NCBI GenBank assembly: GCA_036703315.1
Contig: DATNPH010000223.1
Span: 1-64,000 of the forward strand
Origin: DATNPH01 sp036703315
Lineage (GTDB): Bacteria; Cyanobacteriota; Cyanobacteriia; Cyanobacteriales; Coleofasciculaceae
Direction of reading: 5' to 3'
Length of the DNA: 64,000 nt
Under the pieces are notes generated by a model. The model did no database searches and was not told the origin of the DNA. It worked only from the letters and a program-made list of their open reading frames with translations. Below are positions 18,901-27,833 of the stretch, in pieces (the first letter of the stretch is position 1; the number at the start of each line of letters is the position of its first letter). The position numbers and the translations under genes were made by a program.

Positions 18901-20481
18901 AAGACCAGACAAGTTGAGAAAGTTACGAAGGCTAGCAGGCAATTGATCCAAAGTATCAGCCGTGTTATCTGTAGTAACGATCGCTCCCACTGAAATCCTG
19001 CCACCTGGTAATGAGAGATTGGGCTTGTACTGATTAGTTAAAAAGACAACTCCATCAGCCGCATTGCCGCCCAACATAGCGATCGCACCGATGTTGATAT
19101 CCGCACCTGTTGCCGTATTCGTAATCGTCGGTTTTCCCAGGAGGGAAGCATTGAATAGGTCGGTAAAAACTGTGTTGCCTGTCAGCCCTAGAGGACTACC
19201 GATTTCAGCTGGGTCTACTCCTGCACGTATGTCAAGAGTGGGTCGAAGTGCGCCATTAATAGATACTAATGTTCCATCCGACAGCCTAACGTCCTCAGCA
19301 ATATAGTCAATTCCAGGTGTGCCTGTTTCTTTTCCTGTAATCCCAATCAGCCCAATGTTCACCTGTCCCCCTGCCAAAATGTGTAGGGAGGTTCCTAGAT
19401 AGCTGTCGAAACTGACATCCCCGACAGAGCGAATTATTGGGTCATAGGGACTATATAAATTGCCCAGCTTGCCATCCAATTGTTCAATGCGGAAACTGCC
19501 ACCTGTGAAGTAATGGGCATCGCCTCCGACGGTATTAGCTGAGCGTAATAGTATATCCCCAAGCGAGTAAAAGCCACTGTTTGGGTGATTCAGGGCAAAG
19601 ATATCTACCTTCTGATTGCCTTGCACAACCAGCTGACCACCCGATCTGGCAATGAAGGGATGAGTGAGGCGATCGCGTATTTGCACAGTATCCGTTGCTT
19701 GCAGCGTCAAGTCACCACCTGCGTGTAGCTGACCCTGTAAGTTGAGATTCCCAGCTGCCAAAGTGAGATTTTTCCCTACAGCTAAATTCCCCGCATTAGC
19801 GATCGTCCCAGAGTGATTTGAGCCATACTGCAACCCCGGACGCAGATTGATTGTTAGTAATGGTGGTGCTTCCGGGTTGGTGGCACTGAATTTTAAGCCA
19901 TTGTCAAACACCAGACTGTTTGCCGTAGTTCCCATAAAGGAACCGGCAATGTCTAGCTGTGTATTGGGTCCAAAGATGATGCCATGGGGATTGAGCAAAA
20001 ATAGATTTGCCCCTCCATTTACCCCCAATGTTCCCAGGATATTCGAGACGTTATTGCCTGTTACCCGCGTCAGAATAGTTTCAATCCCTACTGGATTGGC
20101 AAAATAGACTCGCAATCCCTCTCCCACATTGAATTGGTCGAAACTGTGGAACAGGTTTGTGCCTCGTGTTGCACCGCCTTCAATTAAGTCACCTGACAAA
20201 CCCTTGACATTAGTATTAGGTGTAACAACAGAACGTTCAGTCCCCAAAGTGGCATCAGGGGCAATCTGAGCAAGGACATAACTTCCAGAAAATGCACTAG
20301 CCAAGTATCCCGTTAGGGTTATCGCTCCGCTCATCCTCAATACAATCAGCCTGAGAGTCTGCTGTACACGAAGAGAGTCCCATTTTACTAACCCAATTTT
20401 CAATAAGCAGCAACGACGCCACCAACTTACAGACATCCTTAGTCGCCTCCCCAGAATCCGCATCAGTTTTACCAGATGCAA
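15937..20481 (-). CDS. Filamentous-haemagglutinin-family exoprotein (TpsA type)
   Basis: Secreted beta-helix exoprotein of 1514 residues, first of the three close-packed genes. The start is a TTG at 20481, because the in-frame upstream region hits a stop before any ATG; internal ATGs at residues 7 and 16 are alternatives. The leader (HLVKLMRI...GRRLRMS) resembles that of the downstream paralogue. After the signal region the secretion domain shows GTNLFHSFDQFNVGEG and NPHGIIFGPNTQL, followed by long haemagglutinin-type repeats with GNAGN/GRGGN turns. The C-terminal about 100 residues closely match the paralogue, suggesting a common anchor or release module. Such proteins act in adhesion, aggregation or contact killing; which applies here is unknown. 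Confidence 0.92.
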   Translation of the reverse strand: MHLVKLMRILGRRLRMSVSWWRRCCLLKIGLVKWDSLRVQQTLRLIVLRMSGAITLTGYLASAFSGSYVLAQIAPDATLGTERSVVTPNTNVKGLSGDLIEGGATRGTNLFHSFDQFNVGEGLRVYFANPVGIETILTRVTGNNVSNILGTLGVNGGANLFLLNPHGIIFGPNTQLDIAGSFMGTTANSLVFDNGLKFSATNPEAPPLLTINLRPGLQYGSNHSGTIANAGNLAVGKNLTLAAGNLNLQGQLHAGGDLTLQATDTVQIRDRLTHPFIARSGGQLVVQGNQKVDIFALNHPNSGFYSLGDILLRSANTVGGDAHYFTGGSFRIEQLDGKLGNLYSPYDPIIRSVGDVSFDSYLGTSLHILAGGQVNIGLIGITGKETGTPGIDYIAEDVRLSDGTLVSINGALRPTLDIRAGVDPAEIGSPLGLTGNTVFTDLFNASLLGKPTITNTATGADINIGAIAMLGGNAADGVVFLTNQYKPNLSLPGGRISVGAIVTTDNTADTLDQLPASLRNFLNLSGLGNGFSGNGGSVIVDSRSSLDTSLINTSSASGNAGNITLIAKDAVSLANSFIFSDTSGSGKGGDIAIKARSVSLTDGTQVSASTSGTGRGGNLFVVAPESVEVVGSNLFAATTGAGDAGNFNITTGRLTVRDNAAIATLTFGDGDAGDLRIDAAQLIVRDGVITTSTLGGPEFDVPLGKGRGGNLIVNASDSVELISTSVDGLLDIPIPGFEEPIVTPIGLFSSSQSLGDAGNLTISTGKLLIQGGAQASASTLSQGKGGNLTVNASQRVELIGTSTNEEAPSALFSETYGSGNGGDITIVTPQLFVRDGAIVSAGAGDLSGLLEGTGIISTGKAGNLTITANLVELSGTSATLQTRSSLLTATAGSGDAGNLRIDTDRLIIRDGALILAATFQKGNSGNLVVNATNSVELVGTARDNLPSSISTGTAGTGRGGDLTLNTRTLTVRDGALVSAATYAQGAGGKLTVNVSELVELVGTALDGRPSGLSAGSGIRGISSIPALQRFRIDPATATGQSGDLRITTGRLSVRDGAEVSTATIGPGIGGTIQVLANSVALTNGAQLSAATSGAGRAGNIFVQAANSIFLSNSSISTAVNPGAFGQGGNIDIQTDLLSLTNKAQISASTLGQGNAGNITVTANSIEATNGGRLLTSTASSNDAGNITLAVRDGVNLSGAGSGLFANTSVGSTGNGGSIFLNPRTTLVQDGAGIAVDSQGTGQGGDIQIQSNSITLDSRGFISAKTASNTGGGITLQAEDLLLLRRGSEISTTAGTALAGGDGGNIKIDADFIVAVPSENSDITANAFKGRGGNINITTQGIFGLEFRPRLTPQSDITASSEFGINGTVQINTLGIDPNRGLAELPTDVVDAAGLIDRRCAPSGRTAQNSSFTVTGRGGLPPNPNETLGEEGLLEDLGSPAVVRDRAREERQTTAVASSSTSPRQLVEAQGWSIDPSGKVILTAQASTATPQPPWQTPASCRAISNTGTVTASPH

Positions 20482-20682
20482 TGAAAACGGTATCTCCCCT
20501 TCTGCCGCTGTTGATGCACCCTGTTAGACGTATCTATCTATGGAAAGATATTTAGATGCCATCTAGTATAGATAGCTACAATAGCGATCGCACAGATCAG
20601 AACAATTACGAATTTTTGCTAATCGTCTAAGCTGCAAAACCGTTATGTGGCAAGCCATTTCTCCAAACTACTGACCAAAAAA

Positions 20683-20738
20683 TTGGGGAAGGTGGGGAAT
20701 GAGGGAGATGAGAGAGGTAACTTCCCCAACTTCCCCAG
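20683..20738. repeat. Purine-rich palindromic repeat downstream of the cyclase gene
   Basis: The 17-nt arms, TTGGGGAAGGTGGGGAA (20683-20699) and its partner at 20722-20738, pair at 15 of 17 positions. Related GGGGAAG/AAGGAAG tracts occur after the TolC gene (about 7330) and before psbM (about 7865), so this is a dispersed spacer motif. Between the cyclase and the exoprotein genes it could attenuate read-through. The rest of the 20482-20753 spacer holds the probable exoprotein promoter; no gene is seen. Confidence 0.6.
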
Positions 20739-20753
20739 CTTCCCTACCTCTGT

Positions 20754-22724
20754 TCATTGACCGCTTGATAATTGGCTGCGTTGAGTGGTAACCGGGGTTT
20801 GTGTATCCAACCGCCATCCTGCAACTCGGTAAACATCTACCATTTGCTGTTTACCTTTGAGGGCTAACAATCCCCAAGATTCAAGCTCAAACCGATCCTG
20901 AAGATGAACTAGGGTTTCGTACCCGATTAAGATACGACAATTAGTGGGTTGGCGATGTTTCTCACAACTTTCGAGACGGGAAGCAATATTAACGCTGTCG
21001 CCAATCACACCGTATTCCAAGCGATCTTTACCACCTAAACTGCCAGCAACAACCGGACCTGTGAAAATCCCAATACGCATCTGAATGAGTGGTAAACCAA
21101 GACGTTGCCAGTTCTGGTTCATTTCCTGTAGGCGATCGCTGATTGCCATCGCGCAAGCCACTGCCGCTCTAGCATCCTCTGCTACCTCTCTGGTATCAAG
21201 GCGGCAAGTTGGCACCCCAAAAACTGCCATGACTCCATCACCCGTAAATTTGTTGACGATGCCTTGACGTTTTATCACTTCTTGGGTGATGACACCGAGA
21301 AATTTATTTAACCACTCCAGCAACTCTTCGGGGGTCATTTGCTCTGAGGTGGTACTGAAATCTTTAATATCAACAAATAGCATAGTTGCCGTGAGGCGGA
21401 TTCCGGGGAGTTTGCCCGACTTGATCAAGTGATCGCGACCTTGCCAAAGTGCTTGAGCAATCTGTGGGGAGGTATTCTGACCCAATAGCGTCATCACTAT
21501 TTTTTGCTTTAGCTGGGCGTGATACGCTCGATAGGAAACGACAACTCCTACTGCCAAGAGAAATCCTAAAGCTGGGGAAGCTAACGGTATCCATCCACCG
21601 TTTATAAACAAGTAAAAGCAGGCGCTTGCGCAAGCACTTACACCGATGGCGGTGCTAATACTCAAACTCACAGGATGATAAGTTATCCGACCCGCAATAG
21701 CTCCAAGCAAAATCCAGCCAGTGATCCACAGCACCTCTACCCATTCAGGCCAAAACCAAAATAGATAGCGCTCGCCCGTAGTCGCATCGAGCAGCTGGCT
21801 CACCATCTGGGCATGAAGCACAACCCCAGGCATCTGGTAATTTCCCTTAAGGGCAGGACTATAAGGAGTATTGAATAAGTCCTTAAGACTTGGAGCTGTC
21901 GAGCCGATAAGCACAATTTTGTCTTTGACCCAACTTGGATCGAGCCGCCCGGAGAGAACCTCGTTAAAGGAGACTTGTCGAGCGACGTTGTCAGGTGAGC
22001 GGTAGTTGAGCAAGATTTGATAGCCACTGGCTTCAACTGTTTGGTAGCCGCCAGAATTTGGCTTTAATGGCAAAAATGTTGCCTTACCCAACTGAAGGTT
22101 ACCGGGATGGCTCTGGCTGTCTTGAGGAGTGATGCCTTGCTGTTTGAGGTAGGCAAGCGCTAAACGCAGGGAAAAAGAATAAAGAGTACCGCTTTCGGTT
22201 CGAGCAAACAATATATTGCGGCGGACGACATTATCTGGGTCAATGGGCAGCTCGTTGAAACCAATTTGATTTTTCGGAACCTCTGGAGGCGCTGATGTTC
22301 CGGCGCGAGTATCAATATTCTGAATTGCAATTAAATTCGGTTGTTTGAGTTGAGCAACCAGTTCGTTGTAACCCGGTTCCATCGGGATATTGCGATACAA
22401 ATCTAGACCAATGGCTGCTGGTTGCAGAGCTTGTAATTTCCCTAGCAGTTGCGCTAAAACCTGATCTGAGATCGGCCATCGCTTTTGGTCTTGGATGTCT
22501 TTCTCGGTAATAGCAATCACGAGAATCCGGGGGTCAGGTGCTGTTTTCTGAGGTCGCAGACGCACCAGTTCATCAAAGGCGATAAGTTCTAGAGACTGTA
22601 GTCCACCGAGATGCCGCACTCCCAGTAGAGTACCAGTGACGGCGATTGCCCCCATTACGACAACTGGCATACTTACCAATTTTTGCCAGGAAATACTAAG
22701 CTTTTGAGCTAGGCTGAAGATCAT
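20754..22724 (-). CDS. CHASE2-domain class III adenylate/guanylate cyclase
   Basis: Membrane receptor cyclase, 656 residues. A first helix (VVMGAIAVTGTLLGV) leads to an extracytoplasmic CHASE2 sensor, about residues 30-320. Three closely spaced helices follow (about 330-400) and then the catalytic domain, about 440-625. Catalytic features are present: metal Asp residues in FVDIKDFS and TGDGVMAVFG, and YGVIGDSVNIASRLE with the transition-state Asn and Arg. The Lys before TGDG and the Asp of IGDS are the pattern for adenine, so cAMP is the likelier product. It is upstream of and codirectional with the exoprotein/CHAT genes, separated by 272 nt containing a hairpin, so co-regulation is plausible but co-transcription uncertain. 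Confidence 0.93.
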   Translation of the reverse strand: MIFSLAQKLSISWQKLVSMPVVVMGAIAVTGTLLGVRHLGGLQSLELIAFDELVRLRPQKTAPDPRILVIAITEKDIQDQKRWPISDQVLAQLLGKLQALQPAAIGLDLYRNIPMEPGYNELVAQLKQPNLIAIQNIDTRAGTSAPPEVPKNQIGFNELPIDPDNVVRRNILFARTESGTLYSFSLRLALAYLKQQGITPQDSQSHPGNLQLGKATFLPLKPNSGGYQTVEASGYQILLNYRSPDNVARQVSFNEVLSGRLDPSWVKDKIVLIGSTAPSLKDLFNTPYSPALKGNYQMPGVVLHAQMVSQLLDATTGERYLFWFWPEWVEVLWITGWILLGAIAGRITYHPVSLSISTAIGVSACASACFYLFINGGWIPLASPALGFLLAVGVVVSYRAYHAQLKQKIVMTLLGQNTSPQIAQALWQGRDHLIKSGKLPGIRLTATMLFVDIKDFSTTSEQMTPEELLEWLNKFLGVITQEVIKRQGIVNKFTGDGVMAVFGVPTCRLDTREVAEDARAAVACAMAISDRLQEMNQNWQRLGLPLIQMRIGIFTGPVVAGSLGGKDRLEYGVIGDSVNIASRLESCEKHRQPTNCRILIGYETLVHLQDRFELESWGLLALKGKQQMVDVYRVAGWRLDTQTPVTTQRSQLSSGQ

Positions 22725-23254
22725 AAGTGATAGATGCTTTAGATTCTATATAAGCCCATTCACAGCACCAAAGGGAGAACGACGCTCTTTTCGCCCCGCG
22801 ATTAAACAGGCAACCAGGAGCGAAAACGATTAGCAATTTCTTTCTCCAAAATAAAAATCCTTATGTACCCCTGCGATTTCAGGATAAATCTGGGTTACTT
22901 GTGTGAGCCAGGACTTGGTTAATGCCGTCAATCTTTAGAGAATTGAGGTCTGACAATAGGCGTTTATCACTGTAGATGCATTACCTGCCAAGTCAAGGAA
23001 CAGGGGAAGTTTGTGCAACATTTGTTGGAGCAGACTTTCATCACATTATTACATTCTTGGGATAGGGGGAGACGCCCCTCAGGTCAATGTCTTGCGCCAA
23101 GATTGTGAATTCAACTTAAACACAGCAAGCCAAAAATTGTCTCAATAGCAGTGCTGGGAGGCATAGTACTACAAAGATCTGACTTTTTAGCGATCGCTCC
23201 CTTTGGGAAGGTACATGTAATATATAAGTTGGCGACAATTCTTAAAAAATATTC
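22725..23254. other. 530-nt divergent spacer without recognised gene
   Basis: It lies between the divergent cyclase and FBT genes and must hold both promoters. A GCGATCGC occurs near 23191. I found no convincing frame, hairpin terminator or repeat array. Confidence 0.5.
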
Positions 23255-24709
23255 ATGATTGTTTCCCAATCCGGATTAGACAAGCTTAAAGAATCTTTAA
23301 AAGAAAAAGTATTCTTTGGCAACGAACCAACGATTGAGTTGATTGCCATCTTAATCGTCTACTTTGTCCAGGGAATTCTGGGGCTAGCCCGTTTGGCGGT
23401 TAGCTTTTTCTTGAAAGATGAACTAGCACTAAGTCCTGCTCAGGTAGCAGCCCTGATGGGTATTGCCGCCTTACCCTGGGTGATTAAGCCGTTGTTTGGC
23501 TTTCTTTCAGACGGGCTTCCAATATTGGGCTACCGTAGACGCCCCTATTTGATCTTATCTGGACTGATGGGGACAGTAGCTTGGCTATGTCTAGCGACTG
23601 TGGTCAATACCGCTTGGGCGGCAACCAGTGCTATTCTTTTGAGTTCTGTGTCTGTCGCAATTAGTGACGTGATTGTAGACTCGCTGGTTGTGGAACGAGC
23701 GCGACGAGAATCTCTCAGTAACTCGGGTTCTCTGCAATCTCTCACTTGGGGTGCTTCAGCAGTCGGAGGCTTGATCACGGCTTATCTGAGTGGTTGGCTC
23801 TTGCAACACTTCAGTACCCAAACAGTCTTCGCCATTACCGCTACGTTCCCTCTGCTTGTCTCCGCAGTTGCCGGGTTCATTGCTGAAGAACCCGTAGGCT
23901 CACGCTCCGGCTTATCCACTGTTCGGAACCAAATCAAGCAGCTACGGGGTGCGATTACTCAAAAAGCAATTTGGTTGCCTACAGCTTTTATCTTTGTATG
24001 GCAAGCGACACCATCAGCCGATTCAGCATTTTTCTATTTCACGACCAATGAGCTGGGGTTTCAACCTGAATTTTTAGGGCGTGTGCGCTTGGTAACCAGC
24101 CTTGCATCTCTGATTGGCGTCTGGCTATTCCAGCGCTTTTTCAAGAACATTCCTTTCCGACGCCTGATGGGTTGGACGACGGTGATCTCTGCTGTATTGG
24201 GGATGAGTGCTCTCATCCTCGTCACCCATACCAATCGCACTTTGGGTATTGACGACCACTGGTTCAGCTTGGGAGACAGCCTCATCCTCACGGTGATGGG
24301 ACAGATTGCCTTCATGCCAGTTCTGGTACTTGCGGCGCGACTGTGTCCAGAAGGTGTGGAAGCAACCTTGTTTGCCCTTTTGATGTCGGTTTCAAACTTG
24401 GGAGGGCTGTTGTCCCACGAAATGGGAGCCTTACTTACGCATTGGCTGGGTGTCACGGAGACTAACTTTGACAAGCTTTGGCTCTTGGTCGTAATTACGA
24501 ATGTCTCACGTTTATTGCCTCTGCCATTTCTAGGGTGGTTACCAATGGCTGACCCACAACTGGATATTCAATCTGTAGGCAGTTCTAGGTCATTGCCTCA
24601 AGCAGAAATCTTTGAATCTCATGCTGCTGGTTCCCAAGCGGAACCGCAGTTCCTGCCGGACTTGATTCCAGACTTCATGCGCACGCCAGTTGAAGAACCC
24701 GTTGAATAG
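23255..24709 (+). CDS. Folate-biopterin transporter (FBT/BT1) family membrane protein
   Basis: Major-facilitator-like transporter of 484 residues with about 12 membrane helices. The family signature is visible around ALPWVIKPLFGFLSD and GYRRRPYLILSGLMG (about residues 70-105), and DVIVDSLVVERAR is the second conserved block. Cyanobacterial and plastid relatives carry folate or pterins; the substrate here is inferred only from family. The C-terminal 50 residues are hydrophilic and acidic. The carotenoid oxygenase gene follows on the same strand after 95 nt, so the two may be co-transcribed, although no functional link is known. Confidence 0.92.
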   Translation: MIVSQSGLDKLKESLKEKVFFGNEPTIELIAILIVYFVQGILGLARLAVSFFLKDELALSPAQVAALMGIAALPWVIKPLFGFLSDGLPILGYRRRPYLILSGLMGTVAWLCLATVVNTAWAATSAILLSSVSVAISDVIVDSLVVERARRESLSNSGSLQSLTWGASAVGGLITAYLSGWLLQHFSTQTVFAITATFPLLVSAVAGFIAEEPVGSRSGLSTVRNQIKQLRGAITQKAIWLPTAFIFVWQATPSADSAFFYFTTNELGFQPEFLGRVRLVTSLASLIGVWLFQRFFKNIPFRRLMGWTTVISAVLGMSALILVTHTNRTLGIDDHWFSLGDSLILTVMGQIAFMPVLVLAARLCPEGVEATLFALLMSVSNLGGLLSHEMGALLTHWLGVTETNFDKLWLLVVITNVSRLLPLPFLGWLPMADPQLDIQSVGSSRSLPQAEIFESHAAGSQAEPQFLPDLIPDFMRTPVEEPVE

Positions 24710-24804
24710 AAGGCGTGAGTTTTGCAGAAAAACCCTCAATTCAGTAGAGACGTAATAGATTCTGCACTTCTACATTTCAATTACGGACTCTTTAAGAAAA
24801 AAAT

Positions 24805-26295
24805 ATGCAGGCTATACCGACAAAAGAACGATTTTCGGTACCCGTATCAGAGGTACCCTATGAGCGCAACGATTGGAAAAACGGTTATCAATCCCAACCT
24901 AATGAGTACGACTATTGGATTGATGACGTTGAAGGGGAGATTCCTGCGGCGCTTCATGGCACCTTGTTTCGCAATGGTCCTGGCTTACTAGAAGTCAATG
25001 GTCAGCGTATTCATCACCCCTTTGATGGAGATGGGATGATTAGTGCGATCGCATTTAATGACGGTCGTGCTCACTTCCGCAATCGATTTGTTCGCACCGA
25101 AGGCTTCATCAGAGAACAGAAAGAAGGAAAAATTCTCTATCGTGGCGTTTTCGGCACCCAAAAGCCTGGGGGTTGGTTAGCCAATGCCTTTGATGTCCAA
25201 CTCAAAAACATTGCCAATACCAACATCCTTTACTGGGGTGGCAAACTCCTCGCATTATGGGAAGCCGCTGAACCCCACCGCTTAGACCCGAAAACGCTAG
25301 AAACGCTCGGGAAAGACTACCTGGATGGTGTTTTGGAAGAGGGGAACGCCTTTGCTGCCCACCCTCGGATAGACCCAAACTGTCAGCAGGATAATGGTGC
25401 GCCTTGTCTTGTAAACTTTGCCATCAAACCGGGTCTTTCTAGCACGATTACCATTTACGAATTCGACCCAGTCGGCAAACTCCTGCGGCGTCAATCGAGA
25501 AGTATTCCTGGCTTCGCGTTCATCCACGACTTTGCGATTACGCCGAACTACTGCATATTCTTCCAAAATCCTGTCAGCTTTAATCCGATTCCCTTCATGT
25601 TGGGATTCCGGGGGGCTGGTGAGTGTGTGAAGTTCGATCCAGGTAAGCCCACTCGTATTGTGGTGATTCCTCGTAATCCCCATGAACCAATGCAGCTTTT
25701 GGAAACCGAATCAGGTTTTGTTTTCCACCACGCTAATGCGTTTGAGCAAGATGGCGGGATTTGCATTGACTCAATTTGCTATGACAAATTGCCTGAAGTT
25801 GAACCGAATAGCGATTTCCGGGCAGTTGATTTTGATGCGATCGCACCGGGGCAACTTTGGCGGTTTACGCTCAATTTGAATGAGCAAACCGTGGAACGTC
25901 GGCTTTTGGAAGAGCGTTGTTGTGAGTTTCCCTACGTTCATCCCAACTGTGTAGGACGCCCTTACCGCTACCTGTTCATGGGTGCTGCCCATAGGGAGAG
26001 GGGTAACGCGCCGCTACAAGCAATTCTCAAACTGGATGTGACAACAGGTGAGGAACAAGTCTGGAGTGGGGCACCCAAAGGTTATGTGAGTGAGCCAATC
26101 TTTGTTGGGCGACCTGATGGCAACGGTGAAGATGATGGCTGGGTGATAACGTTAGTTTATGATGCCAGCAAGCATCGCTCTGATGTCGTGATTTTAGATG
26201 GTCGTGACTTGAATCAAGGACCAGTAGCGCGGTTACACCTGAAGCATCACATTCCCTACGGTTTGCATGGTAGCTGGACACCTAATGTGTTTTAG
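24805..26295 (+). CDS. Apocarotenoid-15,15'-oxygenase-like carotenoid cleavage dioxygenase
   Basis: Non-haem iron dioxygenase that cleaves apocarotenoids to retinal-type products; 496 residues, close to Synechocystis ACO. The four iron-ligand histidines sit at the expected spacing: His186 (FAAHPRID), His241 (FAFIHDFAIT), His308 (GFVFHHANAF) and His488 (YGLHGSW). The seven-bladed propeller repeats are intact, and HGTLFRNGPG near residue 51 is the usual entry motif. The start at 24805 is chosen because it gives the family-length N-terminus; a shadow frame overlaps upstream. A strong stem-loop terminator follows. Confidence 0.95.
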   Translation: MQAIPTKERFSVPVSEVPYERNDWKNGYQSQPNEYDYWIDDVEGEIPAALHGTLFRNGPGLLEVNGQRIHHPFDGDGMISAIAFNDGRAHFRNRFVRTEGFIREQKEGKILYRGVFGTQKPGGWLANAFDVQLKNIANTNILYWGGKLLALWEAAEPHRLDPKTLETLGKDYLDGVLEEGNAFAAHPRIDPNCQQDNGAPCLVNFAIKPGLSSTITIYEFDPVGKLLRRQSRSIPGFAFIHDFAITPNYCIFFQNPVSFNPIPFMLGFRGAGECVKFDPGKPTRIVVIPRNPHEPMQLLETESGFVFHHANAFEQDGGICIDSICYDKLPEVEPNSDFRAVDFDAIAPGQLWRFTLNLNEQTVERRLLEERCCEFPYVHPNCVGRPYRYLFMGAAHRERGNAPLQAILKLDVTTGEEQVWSGAPKGYVSEPIFVGRPDGNGEDDGWVITLVYDASKHRSDVVILDGRDLNQGPVARLHLKHHIPYGLHGSWTPNVF

Positions 26296-26320
26296 TTAGA
26301 CTGAAATTTTTCTCACTTAG

Positions 26321-26369
26321 AGCGATCGCGCTTTGATAAGGCAGATGCTGAAGAAGCGCGATCGCTTTT
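26321..26369 (+). terminator. Strong terminator built from HIP1-containing arms
   Basis: AGCGATCGCGCTT (26321-26333) and AAGCGCGATCGCT (26354-26366) are perfect 13-nt inverted repeats followed by TTTT. Each arm contains GCGATCGC, so here the HIP1 palindrome itself forms the terminator stem between the convergent oxygenase and HD genes. Confidence 0.85.
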
Positions 26370-26398
26370 GCCTTTAACCTTCAACCTGCTACTCTGGT

Positions 26399-27277
26399 TT
26401 AAGCCGCAGTAGCAGATGTATTGGAAGAAGGCTGTTCATGCTCTACCACGAACACATTTGCATAGAGGTTGGCAATGATTTGCTTGCCCTCAAGTGTCAG
26501 CTCTAAGTAGCGCAACGCTTCGTGGATATATGGATACACCCCATTCCAGTAAAACTTGGAATAGTTCTGGCGTAAGTCTCCTGGATGACGATAGCCTAAG
26601 GCTTTGTTGACCCCCGTTTCTTCAAACTCATAGTACAAGGCACTAATCTTCTTAAGGTATCGGGGGTCACTTAGCTGACCAATCAAATCAGCAGCTCTTA
26701 CTAGACCAGGGAGTTTTACTTTGTCTTGATGGTCTTCATCCTTTGGTACTGGAAAACGAGTTAGTTCAATATTGCTTTTAATTTCGTTGGCGTCAATCAG
26801 TACGTTACCGCCAAAGCGCTCCTCAATAAACAGTTTTCCTCGGTCTACATGATAGGGAGTCAAACTGGCATCACTAGCGCCAGGTTGTAACCTCACCATT
26901 TGACTGTCTATACCTGTTGCATAGAACCCTTCACGGATCCGGTCTTGCCGACAAACTCCTTTGACATAGCCAATGTCATGGCACAGTAAGGAGATAATGC
27001 CATGCATCCAGTCTTCACAGGAAATACCCCCTTCACGGATGTGCTTGCCTCGCAGAATTTCCTGTCCCACTAGGGTGACTAAGATTGTATGCTCGACATC
27101 ATGATATAGGGCATCGCTGTTGGCGATGTTTTCCAAAGCCATGCTACCTGCCCAGGCAATGATTTCTCCATAGTTGGATTTCCAGCCTCCGTAGGTTCGG
27201 GTGTAGCCTTCTTTAATTTTTTGAACAAAGTGGTCAATGAGGAGTTGCGTAGAGTCAAACATAAAAACTTCTCTCAA
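26399..27277 (-). CDS. HD-domain metal-dependent phosphohydrolase
   Basis: Cytoplasmic protein of 292 residues with an HD-type metal site: YHDVEHT gives the first His, LLCHDIGYVKG the His-Asp pair, and a later Asp follows in RAADLIGQLSDPRY. Such enzymes hydrolyse nucleotides or cyclic nucleotides, but nothing visible fixes the substrate. It has no receiver or GGDEF partner domain. It is divergent from the glutamine synthetase gene across a 556-nt spacer and convergent with the oxygenase. The family is conserved in cyanobacteria as an uncharacterised protein. Confidence 0.88.
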   Translation of the reverse strand: MREVFMFDSTQLLIDHFVQKIKEGYTRTYGGWKSNYGEIIAWAGSMALENIANSDALYHDVEHTILVTLVGQEILRGKHIREGGISCEDWMHGIISLLCHDIGYVKGVCRQDRIREGFYATGIDSQMVRLQPGASDASLTPYHVDRGKLFIEERFGGNVLIDANEIKSNIELTRFPVPKDEDHQDKVKLPGLVRAADLIGQLSDPRYLKKISALYYEFEETGVNKALGYRHPGDLRQNYSKFYWNGVYPYIHEALRYLELTLEGKQIIANLYANVFVVEHEQPSSNTSATAA

Positions 27278-27833
27278 CAGGAGTCATCAGGGATTTTAGG
27301 TGATGAAGCAGTAACTGACTACATGAAGTAAGGTACTACTACAAACGGAGCAATGGAGTGAGGGTAATATACCCCCACTAAGCGCTCTTGTCAGAGACTT
27401 GAGCAAATAAGTTGCATTGATTAACCAGAAGAACTGGTAGGTTCATAGGGAAGAGCACTCAACTAGATAGCTCTAATCTACCTGAGAAGCCTATGGCCCG
27501 TTGTGATGAGTTCTTTTGAGCCAGCGTGATTGTTTGAGGTGAGCCTTGTGAGGTAAGTCACAAAATCAGGACTATGCGATTTCAAGAGACATACAAGATC
27601 ATGAACGGGTTAAGCGGCATCAGTTTTAAATTTCTGTAACGTAACGGCGAAGAGTGTTTGTGTTCTTCTATAAGCGTTCTATAAGCGTAGTCTTCGCTAG
27701 CGCGATCGCTTTGTTACTTAGCTACCCATTGCTTGATGTCAGCTTATCGCTTTTTACTCAGTATATTCAGATACAAATTTGTGATAACTAGATTTGGTTT
27801 ACTCGGAGCCAGAGTTCATTTGGAGTAGCGACA
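27278..27833. other. Divergent promoter spacer with an 11-bp tandem repeat
   Basis: The spacer serves the HD and glutamine synthetase genes. It contains a perfect tandem pair of TTCTATAAGCG at 27666-27687, followed by a HIP1-like GCGATCGC near 27701. I looked for the NtcA pattern GTA-N8-TAC and found near misses with wrong spacing only. No gene is seen. Confidence 0.55.

Noticed and set aside
18287..18946. A 219-codon plus-strand frame within the large exoprotein gene
   Set aside because: It is the antisense shadow of a repetitive beta-helix coding region; its composition (Ser/Pro/Leu-rich) follows from the sense codons.
27278..27833. NtcA site upstream of glnT
   Set aside because: Candidate GTA/TAC pairs have 6- or 9-nt gaps where the known pattern requires 8, so I do not claim it.
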